From: Piromyces finnis
Lineage: Eukaryota; Neocallimastigomycota; Neocallimastigomycetes; Neocallimastigales; Neocallimastigaceae
NCBI GenBank assembly: GCA_002104945.1
Contig: MCFH01000051.1
Span: 62,001-126,000, forward strand
Direction: 5' to 3'
Length of the DNA stretch: 64,000 nucleotides
Shown: positions 17,301-38,262 of the stretch, in pieces
Layout of the letters: each line of letters opens with the position of its first letter
Position numbering within the stretch: the stretch's first letter is position 1
Position numbers and translations under genes: made by a program
The notes under the pieces: model-generated
Told to the model about the DNA's origin: nothing
Database searches by the model: none
The model's input: only the letters and a program-made list of their open reading frames with translations

Positions 17301-18993
17301 TAATACTACTAAACAAAAGTTCATCTTCAATAGGTTCGGAATCAACATTACCAAAATCTTCATATCTTTTATAAGAATCTACAATTTGCCCATTATAATA
17401 CATTTTCACATAACTAGTTTCTTGTATTTCTTTAACTAATAAATATGACATTGTATTTACATCAAACATTTCAGAAAACAAGTCATATGATAAAACTATG
17501 TTTTCAATTAAATCTTTATTATTTATTTTAAAATCAATTGATTTTACATTTATGTTAATAAATATTTTGTCTTTTTCTGAATTTATAATATCTCTTTTTT
17601 CAATAGTACTTTTTTCTCCTTTTTCATTGGCAATAGCATGAACTTTTAAATTTTTATATGAATTAGAAAATATCATTTCATTTAATACAGTAACATTATA
17701 ATTACTATATGAAGTTTTAACATCCATATAAAATTCATAATTTTGTTGAGTGAGTTTTGGAAATAAAAAATATGTATCTCTAGAAGCGAAAAGTGAACTA
17801 TCTTCTAATAAATAATTATTTGTAACTTCTGATCCAAACGCTGTGTATGGAATATAGTCATTTTTATTAACTTCATCATTTGTCATTGTTAATTCATTAT
17901 CATTTTCGTGGTTAACAAAATTATTTTGTCTTAGTTTTTCTATTGTCTTTGTATCCATTTTATATACTTTATAATAATTTAATGCCAAATCAATACTATA
18001 CCATTCATCATATATATTTATGACATTCCACATTTCGTTATTATTAATATTATTATTTTTTATATTGTCTGTGGTTTTCCCCCACACTAATATGCATTTG
18101 ATTCCAATATAATCCATAGCTAATTTAAATGTCTTTGCTAAATTAACAGATGTTGCAAATCCCGATTTAAATAGTCCATAAACCTCTTCTGCATTACGAT
18201 CTTTATATATAGTGTCCGTAATATTTTTTTTACCAAATGTCACATTATTACTGTCAAAAGATTCTACTTTACTGTAGATATTATTGATTACATTATTAAT
18301 AATTGTATTAATACCTTTACTAAAACTCGATACAGTCCAATAATAATCTTTATTGACAACTACTGGTACATCAACAAAAGTATTTTTAATAATCTCGTAA
18401 TATATAAATTTAATTTGCTCATTAATATAATCTTTTATTATATCTTTAGAATTTTTATTTTTTCTTGAATTATTTGTTAGACCTTTGTATAGATAGGAAT
18501 AGGTATTTTCATACATACCAGCATTTATTGTTTCATTGATATAAACCGTATTTTCAGGTGTTATAAATTCATTATGAACTAATATCAATTTTCCATTTTT
18601 ATGATATTCAATGTCTAAAGCATCCCAATCAATAAAACTTAATTCAGGGTAATCATAACGTGCAGCATATTTTGCGTTATTAAAATAATTTTTAAAATCA
18701 CTTAACTGTTTTTCAAAAATAAGATAGACATTTTGAGGGGTGCTATATTCGGTTGAATGACTATTTTTAAAAGATTGTATTAATGTTGTGGTGTTTAAAT
18801 GAACATATTCATTTTCTGAAATGATATTATCTAAATTATTTATAAGTAAATCATAAATATTTTTCTCCACATTATTTAACTGGTTATAATAATACTGATA
18901 ATTATTTTTATTTAAAAAGAAAGTAAAACTTGAGGTTTTTTTAAAACTTCCGAAAATGGAAAGTAAGTATATTAATATGTAGGTATATCGCAT
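14374..18993 (-). CDS. Large secreted/surface protein with a degenerate transglutaminase-like domain, 1539 aa, intronless
   Basis: I do not recognise the protein as a whole. It begins with a hydrophobic signal peptide (about residues 1-22) and ends in a hydrophobic stretch (VNTLFILTFTILFFIFN) with no basic tail, as in GPI-anchored or C-terminally anchored surface proteins. Around residues 271-345 lies a transglutaminase/protease-like fold: FKSGFATSVNLAKTFKLAMDYIG, then ILVWG, then MWNVINIYDEWYSIDLALNY. In active relatives these positions carry a Cys and a HxWN motif. Here the Cys position is Ala/Thr and the His is Met, leaving only the Asp (SIDLA), so catalysis is unlikely. A Lys-rich patch lies near 1170-1210. 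Residues about 1228-1303 resemble a bacterial InlB-type beta repeat (SVSPPEGYGVKEITI ending FVMPSSDIKISIEF). The rest is Asn/Ser/Tyr-rich, probably beta-sheet. A single 4.6-kb exon is unusual beside intron-rich neighbours and fits horizontal origin or retroposition. ORF reality is high; the function is unknown. Confidence 0.8.
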   Translation of the reverse strand: MRYTYILIYLLSIFGSFKKTSSFTFFLNKNNYQYYYNQLNNVEKNIYDLLINNLDNIISENEYVHLNTTTLIQSFKNSHSTEYSTPQNVYLIFEKQLSDFKNYFNNAKYAARYDYPELSFIDWDALDIEYHKNGKLILVHNEFITPENTVYINETINAGMYENTYSYLYKGLTNNSRKNKNSKDIIKDYINEQIKFIYYEIIKNTFVDVPVVVNKDYYWTVSSFSKGINTIINNVINNIYSKVESFDSNNVTFGKKNITDTIYKDRNAEEVYGLFKSGFATSVNLAKTFKLAMDYIGIKCILVWGKTTDNIKNNNINNNEMWNVINIYDEWYSIDLALNYYKVYKMDTKTIEKLRQNNFVNHENDNELTMTNDEVNKNDYIPYTAFGSEVTNNYLLEDSSLFASRDTYFLFPKLTQQNYEFYMDVKTSYSNYNVTVLNEMIFSNSYKNLKVHAIANEKGEKSTIEKRDIINSEKDKIFININVKSIDFKINNKDLIENIVLSYDLFSEMFDVNTMSYLLVKEIQETSYVKMYYNGQIVDSYKRYEDFGNVDSEPIEDELLFSSINNKNKNNIFYENYNDRFIISKRSDIIGVYEETEKMPVFYTNMTLNAEVDVNITKENYTNTNSYTNQNKNNTMNSLSIDDIFNSEEYTYIPITRNYTSYQFIPGHSFININNKYASNQYIKFYITSVPISYWYEIFGENFSIGKEGIEEVIENGKIITKEHKDWTNFLKAYKDKFEILYTTKYKYYDASPPLTQNGVTIDYKKSSPLPNYYINLKSTSVSICYNQQLIKREKEISIEVKYTLINSILKDEEKDVNFSINNIKFNEKTNCIDFIFTPDLSISNIVYHFKINGLKNENNISPVGFSYIISSEHDYDHQRTIYYQYSYNGKSPSSKLSYSIPDSINNNIMFYDEYNNIFYKNDIIIQSRQVKKEIYNNISEILMKKDINYNNTEINTEYLTDISIKSMTGTTLKATSQLEILIPWTNDFKQYNFNTYKCYLISKDNEGNPKNLSSCNLKFYSHGIITKIRSSQYLWIISYKSELNNQVSQKKYSIQFNTYMNILKENSEVNTSNTKLKEDNAYNNNLNITDNFSNVINFDRDGVYHNNENNICKTLDIIYQNKLNTMNQPTEKVIIDNKYNCYFNLNTKFKYHCNNIETNEVYTFKNGGCKYLDKAKKSGKKKKAKKMKPTIKSSKIEKAKNNKREFLYSLENGDTIISSSKVTDIEVNVPESALESTLVYLSVSPPEGYGVKEITIMNKNTGEIIYTNLKDKKMIECISINQSYRFVMPSSDIKISIEFASNNLKVEYIIINDYKLDIIENRYLYYAVINDKNDITEKTISIKTESPYTIYNISYFILNKEIYITFFAPNNEYVSYTIQYISSDNNADRSTVSMFYVNKKPVVEYSDNSYIFIYCNPKTSYDTNNILDNISIKDLGTASISSEAQGNRILIKVIAENNYNSTLYTLVPINKDDDTYSLYCQSSISDNNLNSNDDNTNQDPNNKENNGTSLALPIQSQYMYRVNTLFILTFTILFFIFN

Positions 18994-20002
18994 TTTAATT
19001 ACTTTCCTCTTTTTATAGATATAATATTATAATAGTATCAAACTTTTTTTTTTTTTTTTTAAATATTAATTATTAAAAGATAGTAATTTAAATATTTATC
19101 ATTATTTTTATTATTTTTTTTAAATATTTTTAAATAATTATTAAATCAAAAACTATATTTATTTTTAAAATTCACATTAATAACATTTTTCCTAAAAATT
19201 ATAAAAATTATAAAACAAATTTAAATTTATAATAAAAATAAAATTTTTTTTTTGAAGTTTTAAATATTAAATTATTATCATTTTCAAATAAGTCTAATTA
19301 TTAAAAGTATTATAACTATTATATTACTGCAGCAGTAAAATAAGATAAAATATGATAAAGTTTATACTAGGCCAACATTATTAAAAATCAAAACAAAATG
19401 AATAGAATAATAATTACAGCAAATTAAAATAATGAGGAAAGAAAAAGAAATACTAATAAAATAAAATAAAGTATAAATCGTATTAATAGTGAAGTTATTC
19501 TATATTTTTTCTTAACAGATTAAAAATCATTAAAAGAATTATATTATTTTTTATATAAAACAAAAATAAATATATATAATATATACTTAAGGTATTGAAT
19601 AATATTTATTTAAATAATTTGTATAATAAAATTTATTAAATTTATTGAATATGTAAGGATTTTTTGGTAAGGAAAACAAAACTTTATAAAAGTAGTGTTT
19701 GTATTTTATAAAATTTGATAAATAAATAATAATAAAAAAAGAATGTTTGAAATAAGTGTTTACTAAATCTATATAAATAAAGCTATAATAAGTGAATCAA
19801 TTATAGTTAAATATTATTTTTTTAAGAATCACAATTTAATTTGATTTGTACAAATAAATCTAAACATCTGTTATTAATCATCTTTAAAGTTAATATTTCT
19901 CTAACTACTTTTAATAAATTAATTTTTTTTTTTTTTTATTTTTTCATTTTTTTTTTTATTTTTCTTGCATTGAAGAAATTTCTAATATCTTAATTAAAAT
20001 AT
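18994..20002. other. Intergenic spacer between two reverse genes
   Basis: A/T-rich DNA that should hold the promoter of the large surface-protein gene (starting at 18993, reading left) and the 3' end of the carrier gene (stop at 20003). No coding frame or RNA gene seen. Confidence 0.6.
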
Positions 20003-21252
20003 TTACTTTCTGAAAATAATTTTTTGTAAAATAGTTTTAACTGATGGACCCTTAATATTAGCTTGAATAATCTTTGGAATTTGCTTAGAGTTAGCAATTG
20101 CTCTACCTAAAACTGGACCAGAAATCTTTCTTACACCGAATCTTGGAGCCTTGAATACAGAATCACTTTTTAATTGTTTAGCTAATGCCTTTCCTTGTTC
20201 GCTACCGAGTTTGGTTTTGTTAACAACACTTACACGTAAATATTCTAATGGGGTGGTAAGGAAAATACTAGTCATACTAGCAGCTATACTTCCAATACCT
20301 GGAACATAAAATGGAATTGGTCTTTCTGGATGATTATTCTTGTTGTATTTAATAATAGCTCTTTGGTATAAGTCATCACAAGCAAAGAAAGTAACTAAAA
20401 ATGGCATATTACTGTAATAATGAAATTTTTATATAATTTAATTAACCATTAAATATAATTGTATATGTAATCTAAAAGAAAAAGGAAAAGCTCGCATTTA
20501 CTTACGCAAAGTAACTGTTCCAGTATCCTTTCCATAATTTGAATAATCCTTCTTTCTTAACAAAGTTGACACCAGATTTGAAGAAATTCATTTGCTTTTG
20601 ATTATTAAGTAAACGATATTGATGAATTCTTGAATATGGGAGCCAAATAGTATTTTCTAAAAGAACACCAAGAGAACCAGCACCATAAGCTAATTCAATT
20701 GGATTAATATTTGGAAAATGATTACGAGCTGGAACTTTCATAATTTCATAACTAGCTAATACAAAACCAGTAACTGGACAATTAAAGAAAACATTATTGA
20801 AAAAATCTTTTCCAACACCACTGATGTGAATATATTTTTTTAAATGTAATGGATTGTTCTTTGGAGCATCATATAAGTGAGGTTTGTATCTTTTTTCAAT
20901 TGGGTAATAAACAGTTTCTATTTTAATTTAATATACATATTTTTTTTAAATTATGAAAAATTAATGTTTTTAATTTAATTAAAGTATATAAATATAAAAA
21001 TAGGTATAATTTTATAAGTTAGATTGGTAAAATATTATTGAATATAAAATTATTTTTTTTACAAGAATAAAAAAAAATTTTAGAATATTTATATTATTTA
21101 TATTTTTTACCTGCACAAACACCCGAGAGTGTACCAATTAAAAATGAAGTAAAAATGTTACTTGGAACAATCTTATATTTCTTTTCATTTTTTGGTTTTT
21201 CAACTTCCTTTGGAGTTTCAATTTTTTGTGGTCTTAATGTTTTTCCTGACAT
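20003..21252 (-). CDS. Divergent mitochondrial-carrier-family (SLC25-like) protein, 3 exons, 320 aa
   Basis: Exons are 21252-21111, 20917-20506 and 20411-20003, GT-AG and in phase. Length fits the 300-residue, three-repeat carrier family. Carrier hallmarks are partly kept. The third repeat has TTPLEYLR, a good PX[DE]XX[RK] signature. The second has LPYSRIHQYR followed by EGLFKLWKGYWNSYFANMPF, which matches the typical segment after the first helix of a repeat (the G-x-x-x-L-W-R/K-G pattern). The first repeat has only YYPIEKRYK. The N-terminal 35 residues are Lys/Pro-rich and hydrophilic. In this phylum, which lacks classical mitochondria, the expected location is the hydrogenosome membrane; that is inference. 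Two of three signatures are eroded, so it could be a non-transporting carrier homologue of the Ugo1/SLC25A46/MTCH type, or a transporter of unknown substrate. The neighbouring thioredoxin gene is divergent from it. Confidence 0.72.
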
Positions 21253-22907
21253 TTTTATTATATAACAATTCTATTTTGGTAAACGATTTAGATAAGTCGA
21301 TTTGAATAATTAATAAATTATAAATAAGTACAAACAAATATATTTTAATTTTATAATATTTAAATAAAGGGTATAGTTTTCATTTTTTTTAAGAAAAAAA
21401 AAATGATGGATTTTATGAAATTATAAGAAAATATTAATACATTTTATAATTTTATTACAATTTTTATTTTAATTTAAAAATTATTTTATAATAACAGTGG
21501 TAATAATAATAAACAAATATAATAAATAAAAATGATTTAAAGAATTTTAATTGATATTTAGTATAAGAAAGAATCAGGATTTTAAATCTCTTAAAAAAAT
21601 AATTCATTTTTTATTATAATTATAATAAAAAATTATATAAAATTTTTTATTACTTTTTATTTTATTTACCTTTTAATATACACACTAATAATAATAGATT
21701 ATACTAATTTTTGGTTTTTATCTTATTGATTTACATATGCCGTTTTACTGATTGATAAAGTAAAAAATTGACAAAAATCAATTTTAAATTTCTATTAAAT
21801 TATAGAATTTAATAGTTTAATAATTTTTGATATAAAAATTTTATTTACAATTTTAGCCTATTAATATTTTTTATTGCTTATAAATATGGGTAACAAATTT
21901 AATATTATTATATTTATTATTGTATGTATTTTGGTATATTTTTGAATATATAATGTAATAATATTAATAATATATACTAATATATATTAATAAATGGAAT
22001 TAAGTATTATTCCACTTTTTTATAATCATCTCAAAGTATATTTAATAATATTATTATTCTATATAATTCAAATATGAATATATATAATTTATACTCTTCT
22101 TTTAATTGGCTTATATTAATTAAATAGTCATAATTATAATAAAGAAATTCTTGCTTAGTACAAAAAAAAAAAAAATACATTACAATACATTTTACAATAA
22201 TAAATAATAAATAATATTAAATTATAATTTAAAAAGTTTTAATCTTGCTAAAAACTACTCTTTATTAAATAGACATTTAAATTAATTTTTAGCATATATT
22301 ACTATTAAATTTATAATGCAGTTTGTAATTATATATGAATAAACTATTTTTTTTTATTAAAGTTTAATATTTTTATTCCAAAATAACATTAAATATTATT
22401 ATTATTTTTTTTTAAATTAAATTTGTATTTTATAATTTTTATGCTTTATTGTAGTTAAACCATCAAAATTTTACTACACGATTTTTAGTAATGAAGTAGT
22501 TACAAATATATTAATTGAAATATTAATTAATATATAATATTATATAGATGAAATTAACAAATTTAATTTACCATAAAATTTTAATTATTAAAAAATGAAA
22601 TATTTAAATTTTGAATAAAAATATTTTTTTCTATGAAAAGTAAAAGATAATTAATACATTTACTTTATTGATATAACATAGAATTTAAAGTAAGACACAA
22701 AACAATCAAAATATAAATAAATAGTATTAAAAAATATATAAATAAATAATTTTACTTTTATAGAAATAAAAACAAGTATGTTTAATATATACTAATAAAC
22801 ATATTAATTTATTGTAACAAATTTATTCTGGAAATTACAAAAATATTCATTATAATTAACCAAAAAATAAACTTTTTTTTTAAAATAGATTAAAATAATA
22901 ATATAAG
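21253..22907. other. Divergent intergenic region (carrier <- -> thioredoxin)
   Basis: About 1.65 kb of A/T-rich DNA between two start codons on opposite strands, so it carries both promoters. No frame or structured RNA candidate seen. Confidence 0.6.
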
Positions 22908-23834
22908 ATGCCAATTATTCATATTAAATCTGAAGTTGAATACAATAAATATGTTAGTCAAGGAAAATTGGTAATAATTTAAAAATATAATCAAAATTTC
23001 TTTTCAATAAATATATTGTTAATTATTTATTTATATTTGTAATAATGGATTAAAAATGAATAATTGAACGTAGACTGTTGTTGATTTCTTTGCTGAATGG
23101 TGTGGGTAAGATTTCTGTAATAATATTGATGATAATATAAAATAAATAATTGAAAGGAAATAAAATTATTCAGAAATATAATTTCTAATAATTATAAAAA
23201 TTAATTATTTTTTTTTTAATTTTTTTATATTTTATTTATTTTGCTTTTATAGACCATGTAAAGCAATTGCTCCACGCTTTGAGAATTTATCAAACATTTA
23301 CAGAAATGCTAATTTCTTAAAAGTTAATATTGATGAAATGAATGTATGTTGGTTAAGATTATTATATTTTTTTAAATAAATTAAACTTTTAAAAATCATA
23401 AGACATTATAAATATAATTTTTTTAGACAAAATTTTAAATATGAATATAATACTTTTAATATATTAATATAAAGTCTTTAGCTTCTGGTCTTTCAGTTGC
23501 TAGTATTCCAACATTCATTTTCTACAAATCGGGAAAGACTCTTCATCGTATTACTGGTGCAAACTATGGTGAAATAGAAAGTACTGTTAAGAAGTACTAC
23601 ACAGAAGGTGGTATGCCAACTACTGGTGGCCATGTCCTTGGTACTGGTAAAGCTCCAGCTCCAGGTCATCGTGCTACTGGATCTAATGCTCAAGGAGAAC
23701 CAGGATCATTCCAACAATTTCTCAATAACCCACCACAAACACTCATTCTTGGTCTTGTTATTGTTATTCTAATTTTCTGGTTCACTAAGGGTAAAGCTAG
23801 TGATGATGATTATGCCAGATGGTTAAAGAGTTAA
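22908..23834 (+). CDS. Tail-anchored thioredoxin-domain protein, 4 exons, 181 aa
   Basis: Exons are 22908-22970, 23074-23105, 23253-23343 and 23475-23834; phases agree and the total is 546 nt. Residues 1 to about 105 are a classical thioredoxin domain: [20 protein letters not shown] with the redox pair Cys31/Cys34, the cis-proline loop SVASIPTFIFYKSGK, and the final helix GEIESTVKKYY. A Gly/Pro/Thr-rich linker follows (about 107-140). Then comes one hydrophobic helix (about 149-165, LILGLVIVILIFWF) and a 16-residue polar tail. With no signal peptide, this is the layout of a tail-anchored protein whose thioredoxin domain faces the cytosol. The target membrane (ER or hydrogenosome outer membrane) cannot be read from sequence. 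The active-site motif is complete, so it should act as a disulfide reductase. An intron splits the WCGPC codons. Confidence 0.93.
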
Positions 23835-24913
23835 TAACCCTAATATATTAATTAAATAGAAAATCATTCGATAGTTATAAGATAAATAATTATAATAAAA
23901 GCAATAATAGTAAAATATTAACAAATTTAAAAAAAAAAAAAAAAACAACTCTAATATAATAAATAAATAATAAAATAATAATTAACAACTCCATATAATG
24001 TAAAAGAAAGAGAACTAATAAAATAATTAATGAAATGCAAATAATAAATAATAAAATAAAATAAAATAGAACATGTTTATTATACAGTATGAAGGAATAA
24101 GTGTAGATTAAATTATTATAATTCAATGTAACAAAATTTTATGAATTTATACTTTTTTTTATTTATCCTTATTTATATTTTTAGTATAATAACAATATAT
24201 TTTTTATTATTAAATGTATAAGTTTTTTTTTTTTTTTTTAACACCTTTTTAAGGTAATTAATTGTATTATTGTATTGTTATTACTTATTTTCTTTGGATT
24301 TAATTTCGTATATTATCATTTTTTTTCTTAACATCTAAAAAAAAACTGATATTTTATAAAATTTATTTTTTTTATTTAAAATATATTACATTTAAAAGTA
24401 ATATATTAAAATATATTAATTTAATAATATAATATTTTAAAAATAAAAATAAATAAAAAAAAAGGTAAAATAATCAATTTTAAATTTATAAAAAAAAACC
24501 AAAAAATAAATATTTTTATTAAACAAGAATAATATACCAGTTTAATAATATAATAATCCAATCTTTTAGATTATATATAATATTCATTAATATTCATTAT
24601 TAACAAAAGAGTGAAAGAGTGAAAATTCAATTCGATATAAGAAGTAATTTTTATAAGATATATATATACATTTTTTTTTTAAATTCTTTTTTAAAATATT
24701 TAGAAATCATTTTGTAATATAAAATAAAACATTATTGATTAACATAATAAATCTATTTGTGTTTATATATAGTTTTACTTAACATTATTAGATTATATAA
24801 TTATTAATAATAAATAATGACTAATATTCTTTCCATCATTTTTTTTTTTTTTTTAATCATTAATTATTTAGTATTAAAAATATTAAAGTATAATTAAAAA
24901 GAATAAAGCAATA
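23835..24913. other. Intergenic spacer
   Basis: A/T-rich DNA between the thioredoxin stop and the PRP43 start, with T-runs near 24222-24239 and 24838-24855. The reverse frame at 23890-24126 is a hydrophobic artefact of A-rich sequence. Confidence 0.6.
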
Positions 24914-28284
<3,371 letters not shown>

Positions 28285-28999
28285 ACATTTTTCTTAGAAT
28301 AAAATTTATTATATTTTTAGGCATTTTTTTTTTTTTTATTAAAAAATTATATCATTTTATCTCTTTTTTTTTTTTTTTTTTTTTTTTTTCTACTTTTTAT
28401 TATTATTAGTTTTTATTATTATTTCAAAAAATATAAGGATAATAATTTTTATTTATGTTTTATTTTTATTATACACATGTTTACTAATATAATGAATATA
28501 ATGTAATATTTTATTAAATAAATATTAATTAAAAAAATAAGCATTCTTTACTTATTTATCAATATTATAGTACTTTTTAATTTTATATAATTTAATATTT
28601 TTTTATTTAATTATTTTTTTATATTTTTTTTTTATTTATTTTTTAATTCTATTGTATGGCTATTTTATTTTACTTACAATTTTATTATTATTCTAAAATA
28701 ATTTATTAATTTCTAATAATTTCTAGTCATTTTCTTTTAAAATCTATCTATTCTTCTTTCTTTCTTTTTTTTTTTTTTATTTTATTTTATTTTATTTTAT
28801 TTTATAAATTATTATGAGAAAATAAGGGAAAAAAAAAAAAAAAAGAAATAATCATTATACTCTCTTTTTTATCTTTTTTTTTTTTTCTCAAGTTAGAAAA
28901 ATCAAAAAATTACAAGATTTGACTATTTATAGATTATACTTATAATAATTACAATTAAATATCATTTTCTTTATGTACAATGGGATAATAATATAATAT
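28285..28999. other. Convergent intergenic region
   Basis: Spacer between the 3' ends of PRP43 (+) and SHMT (-). It contains T-runs (28362-28389, 28767-28780), a short (TTTTA)n array near 28780-28805 and an A-run near 28831-28844. It presumably holds both polyadenylation regions. Confidence 0.65.
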
Positions 29000-31835
<2,836 letters not shown>

Positions 31836-32178
31836 TTTATTTTTTATTATATTCTTTTAATGATAAAAAAAAAGAAAAGAAAAGAAAAAAGGCGAGACCT
31901 TTAACTATTTTAAGTATTTATGTTTTCTAATATTATCAAAAATCTTATTATATTTAATATATATTAATTATATTTCAATTCTTAATATAATTGTAACTAT
32001 TTATTTGAACAAAATATAATTATTTTATTTAAATTTAAAAAAGAATAGATATATTTGAAAAAAAAAAAAAAAAAAAAACTAATAATATATAATATATATA
32101 TCTTAAATAAGAAATATGAGCCTTTATATGAAAAGAAATGCTCTCAAATTAATTTATACAAAAAAAATATTTAAAAAT

Positions 32179-32222
<44 letters not shown>

Positions 32223-33337
32223 CATTTTTATAATATATATATATATATATAAAGCTTGATTATTAATAATAAATTTTAATATAAGCTTTTCAAAAAGTTT
32301 TTATTTATATTTATGTATAAAAATACAAATTCTTTTAATATATAATACTGATTTAAATCAATATAATTTTTTAATTTAATTTTTCTAAATTATTATATGA
32401 ATTATTCAATTAAGCCATGATTTTATTATATAAAATCTAAAAAATAGTATTTTTACCGGAAAACTTTTTGAAATTAATTTTTCCTAATTCTTTTTATAAT
32501 TAATTAAAAAAAAAAAAAAAAAACTTTTAAGACAATGTAATAATATAATCATTATTGTTATTATAGAAAATTTATCACAACATGTTTATTAATTATATAT
32601 AGTTATTTATTTACAAAGTAAAGATATAAACATTAAAAATGTTGAAAATTATTAAAACATTTATTTATTTATATATAAAGCAATGAATAATATCATATAA
32701 AATTAAAATACAATATTAATTTTTATATAGAATATTTTCATATACAATATGAAATAATTATTCAGTTTTTATTATTTTGTCTTAAAAATATATATATATA
32801 TAACTAGGAGATAATTAATTAAAATAGATTATTTACATAAATAACAATTGCATATTCATTAATTCATTAATTAAAATTACTATTATATTAATTATTATTT
32901 TCTGAATTGTTTTCTTTTTAACTTTATTTCTATTTCATTATTTCCTTATATTTTAATTAACTTATTAAAAAAAATGGAATATGCTTAAAAAGTTTTTTAA
33001 CTTTGGTATAAATAATTTAGATACATATATTTAAGAAAATTTTGAGTAAACTTCAAATATATGTATATAAGATATAATTTAAAATAGAAATTATCTATTT
33101 TGAAATAATATTAAAAATAAATATATTTTCTTTTATTCTGTTGATATTGTTATTATTATTTTGAAAAGGAAAAAAAAAAGGAAGTGAAAATAAAAATATT
33201 GGCTTAAATACTATATGATTATAATTCTGATATGATAATTTTACATAAAAAAATTAAACATAACATTTTTAAATATTATTGTTAAAAGTTTAGGTATATA
33301 TGATGTTTACATATTAATAATGTTGAAAATTTCTATT
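31836..33337. other. Intergenic spacer between SHMT and LSM1
   Basis: About 1.5 kb of A/T-rich DNA holding the SHMT promoter (SHMT reads left from 31835) and the 3' end of LSM1 (stop at 33338). It contains an A-run at 32181-32220 followed by a short (AT)n stretch near 32233-32250. No gene seen. Confidence 0.6.
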
Positions 33338-34131
33338 TTAATATAAATCATAATCCCCAAATTCTTCAGAGAAACCTCTTTCAAGTAATATTTTTTGTTT
33401 TTGTAATTCACGGGCTTTTTTATCCTTTATCTCTTGTTCATGTAACTCTTTTATTTTTTCATATGAGACTTTATTTAAGTTTGGATAACCATCCTGTTCT
33501 TTATCTTTATCCTATTAAAATTAATAATTATTATTAAAAAGAAAAAATGAATACATATATTATTTATACGGTTTTCTATAATAACTACTAAGAACTATAA
33601 ATTATTATATATATTACTAAATATATTGTACTTTTTTTTTATTAATGAAACATACAATTTCTCCAAGTAAAACGACATTTTCTCCACGAATAATAAAAAC
33701 ACCTCTTTCTTTTTCACCGTAACAATCATTAACAATAATTCTTTCCAAGGTATTTTGAAGAACAAGATTGGCTACAAATAATATTTATTAAAATTTTTTA
33801 AAAATTATTTCATACATAAACAATTAAAAAATTGAAATACATTTTATAATACTAAAAATTCATCAAACTTTCAAAAAAAAAAAAATAGATGAATTACTAA
33901 ATCTGTTTATCTTGTTAATAAATTATAATTACCAAATTGATCATAAGAACGCAATATACCAATTAAATTTCTTCCATCTCTAAGAATTACAAGTAATTTC
34001 TCTACATGATATATTTTAATATTAATTAAAATAAACTTTGGAAATATATATGCATATAATTTACTAATTACTAAGTACATACTATCAACGGAATCAATTA
34101 AACTAGCAGTTCCTGGTAAAAAACTTTCCAT
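33338..34131 (-). CDS. LSM1, Sm-like subunit of the Lsm1-7 mRNA-decay complex, 4 exons, 135 aa
   Basis: Lsm1 heads the cytoplasmic Lsm1-7 ring that binds oligoadenylated mRNA ends with Pat1 and promotes decapping. Exons are 34131-34083, 34001-33933, 33771-33656 and 33511-33338 (408 nt, phases agree). The Sm1 motif reads [20 protein letters not shown] with [17 protein letters not shown] after it. The Sm2 motif is [18 protein letters not shown], with the IRGxN core typical of Lsm1. The C-terminal helix (about 85-125) is Lys/Glu-rich, as in Lsm1 proteins that reach over the ring. Length equals human LSM1 (133 aa). The first exon encodes only 16 residues. Confidence 0.96.
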
Positions 34132-35169
34132 TTTATAAGGTTATTCTATTATATAAGTATTATGGAATAATTTATTATTTTCTGTTAAAAATAAATGAAA
34201 TATTTTTATTTCTGTTTTAATTAAAGGAATTCATACAAAATGCTTTTAATATTGAATTAAAAAAAATATTATAATAACATTCAATACTTATGGTCTTCGT
34301 TATATATTCAATAATTTTATATATATTTTTTATGATTATCTTTTTACATTATTAAAAATTATTATAGATTATTAGATTTATAATCAATTCTATATTTGAT
34401 TTTATATATTCATATGTATGCTTATATAATTTAACATTATATATTTATTGTATAATGATTAATAAGAAAGCTGTATAATAAAAAAAAGAAAAAGAAAAAG
34501 TATTGTAATCAATAAATCCTATATATGTATGTATATGTATATATACTTTATATTTATTATTATATTCTTGTATATTTATAATGAATTTTAATTTCTTCCC
34601 GATTTATTAATCATTTATTTATATTATATCTTAAATTAATTTACTTTTATATTTTATAATATTTCAAATGTTTACCTATTTCTTTATTACTTGTTTATTC
34701 TTGGTTTTGGTGAAAAAGAAAATTTTGCTTTTTATTAATAAATAATTTACAAATTTTGTATAAGTAATTTTTTTTAATTTTTAATTTGAACCAATAAATA
34801 TTTAAGTTTAAATGTATCAACAACTTTTTAATTAAATTTATTTATGATTTTAATATAGTATATATAGAAATAGTAAAAAAAGATTTAAGAGAACTTTGAC
34901 AATATGAATTAAATTATATATATAGATATAATTAAAATAAAAATGAAAACAATAGAATATTCAATAAAGGAACATATATAAAAATAGCACCTAAACAATA
35001 GAAAGTAAAAAAATACAGAAAATATATTATAAATACTCAATTAATATTATAAAAAATAAGAAATAATAAAAAGAAATTTATAATAAATTAAATAATAAAA
35101 GGAATGAAAAAAATAGAATAAAGGGAAAATCGATAAAGAAATTAATAAATCACTTGAATTTTAAGGAAA
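34132..35169. other. Divergent intergenic region (LSM1 <- -> NELF-A-like gene)
   Basis: About 1 kb of A/T-rich DNA between two start codons on opposite strands, so both promoters lie here. The right half (34900-35169) is purine-rich (A/G on the + strand) before the ATG at 35170. No coding frame seen. Confidence 0.6.

Positions 35170-38262
<3,093 letters not shown>

Noticed and set aside
23493-23693. Reverse frame opposite the thioredoxin last exon
   Set aside because: Ser/Thr-rich antisense shadow of a real exon.
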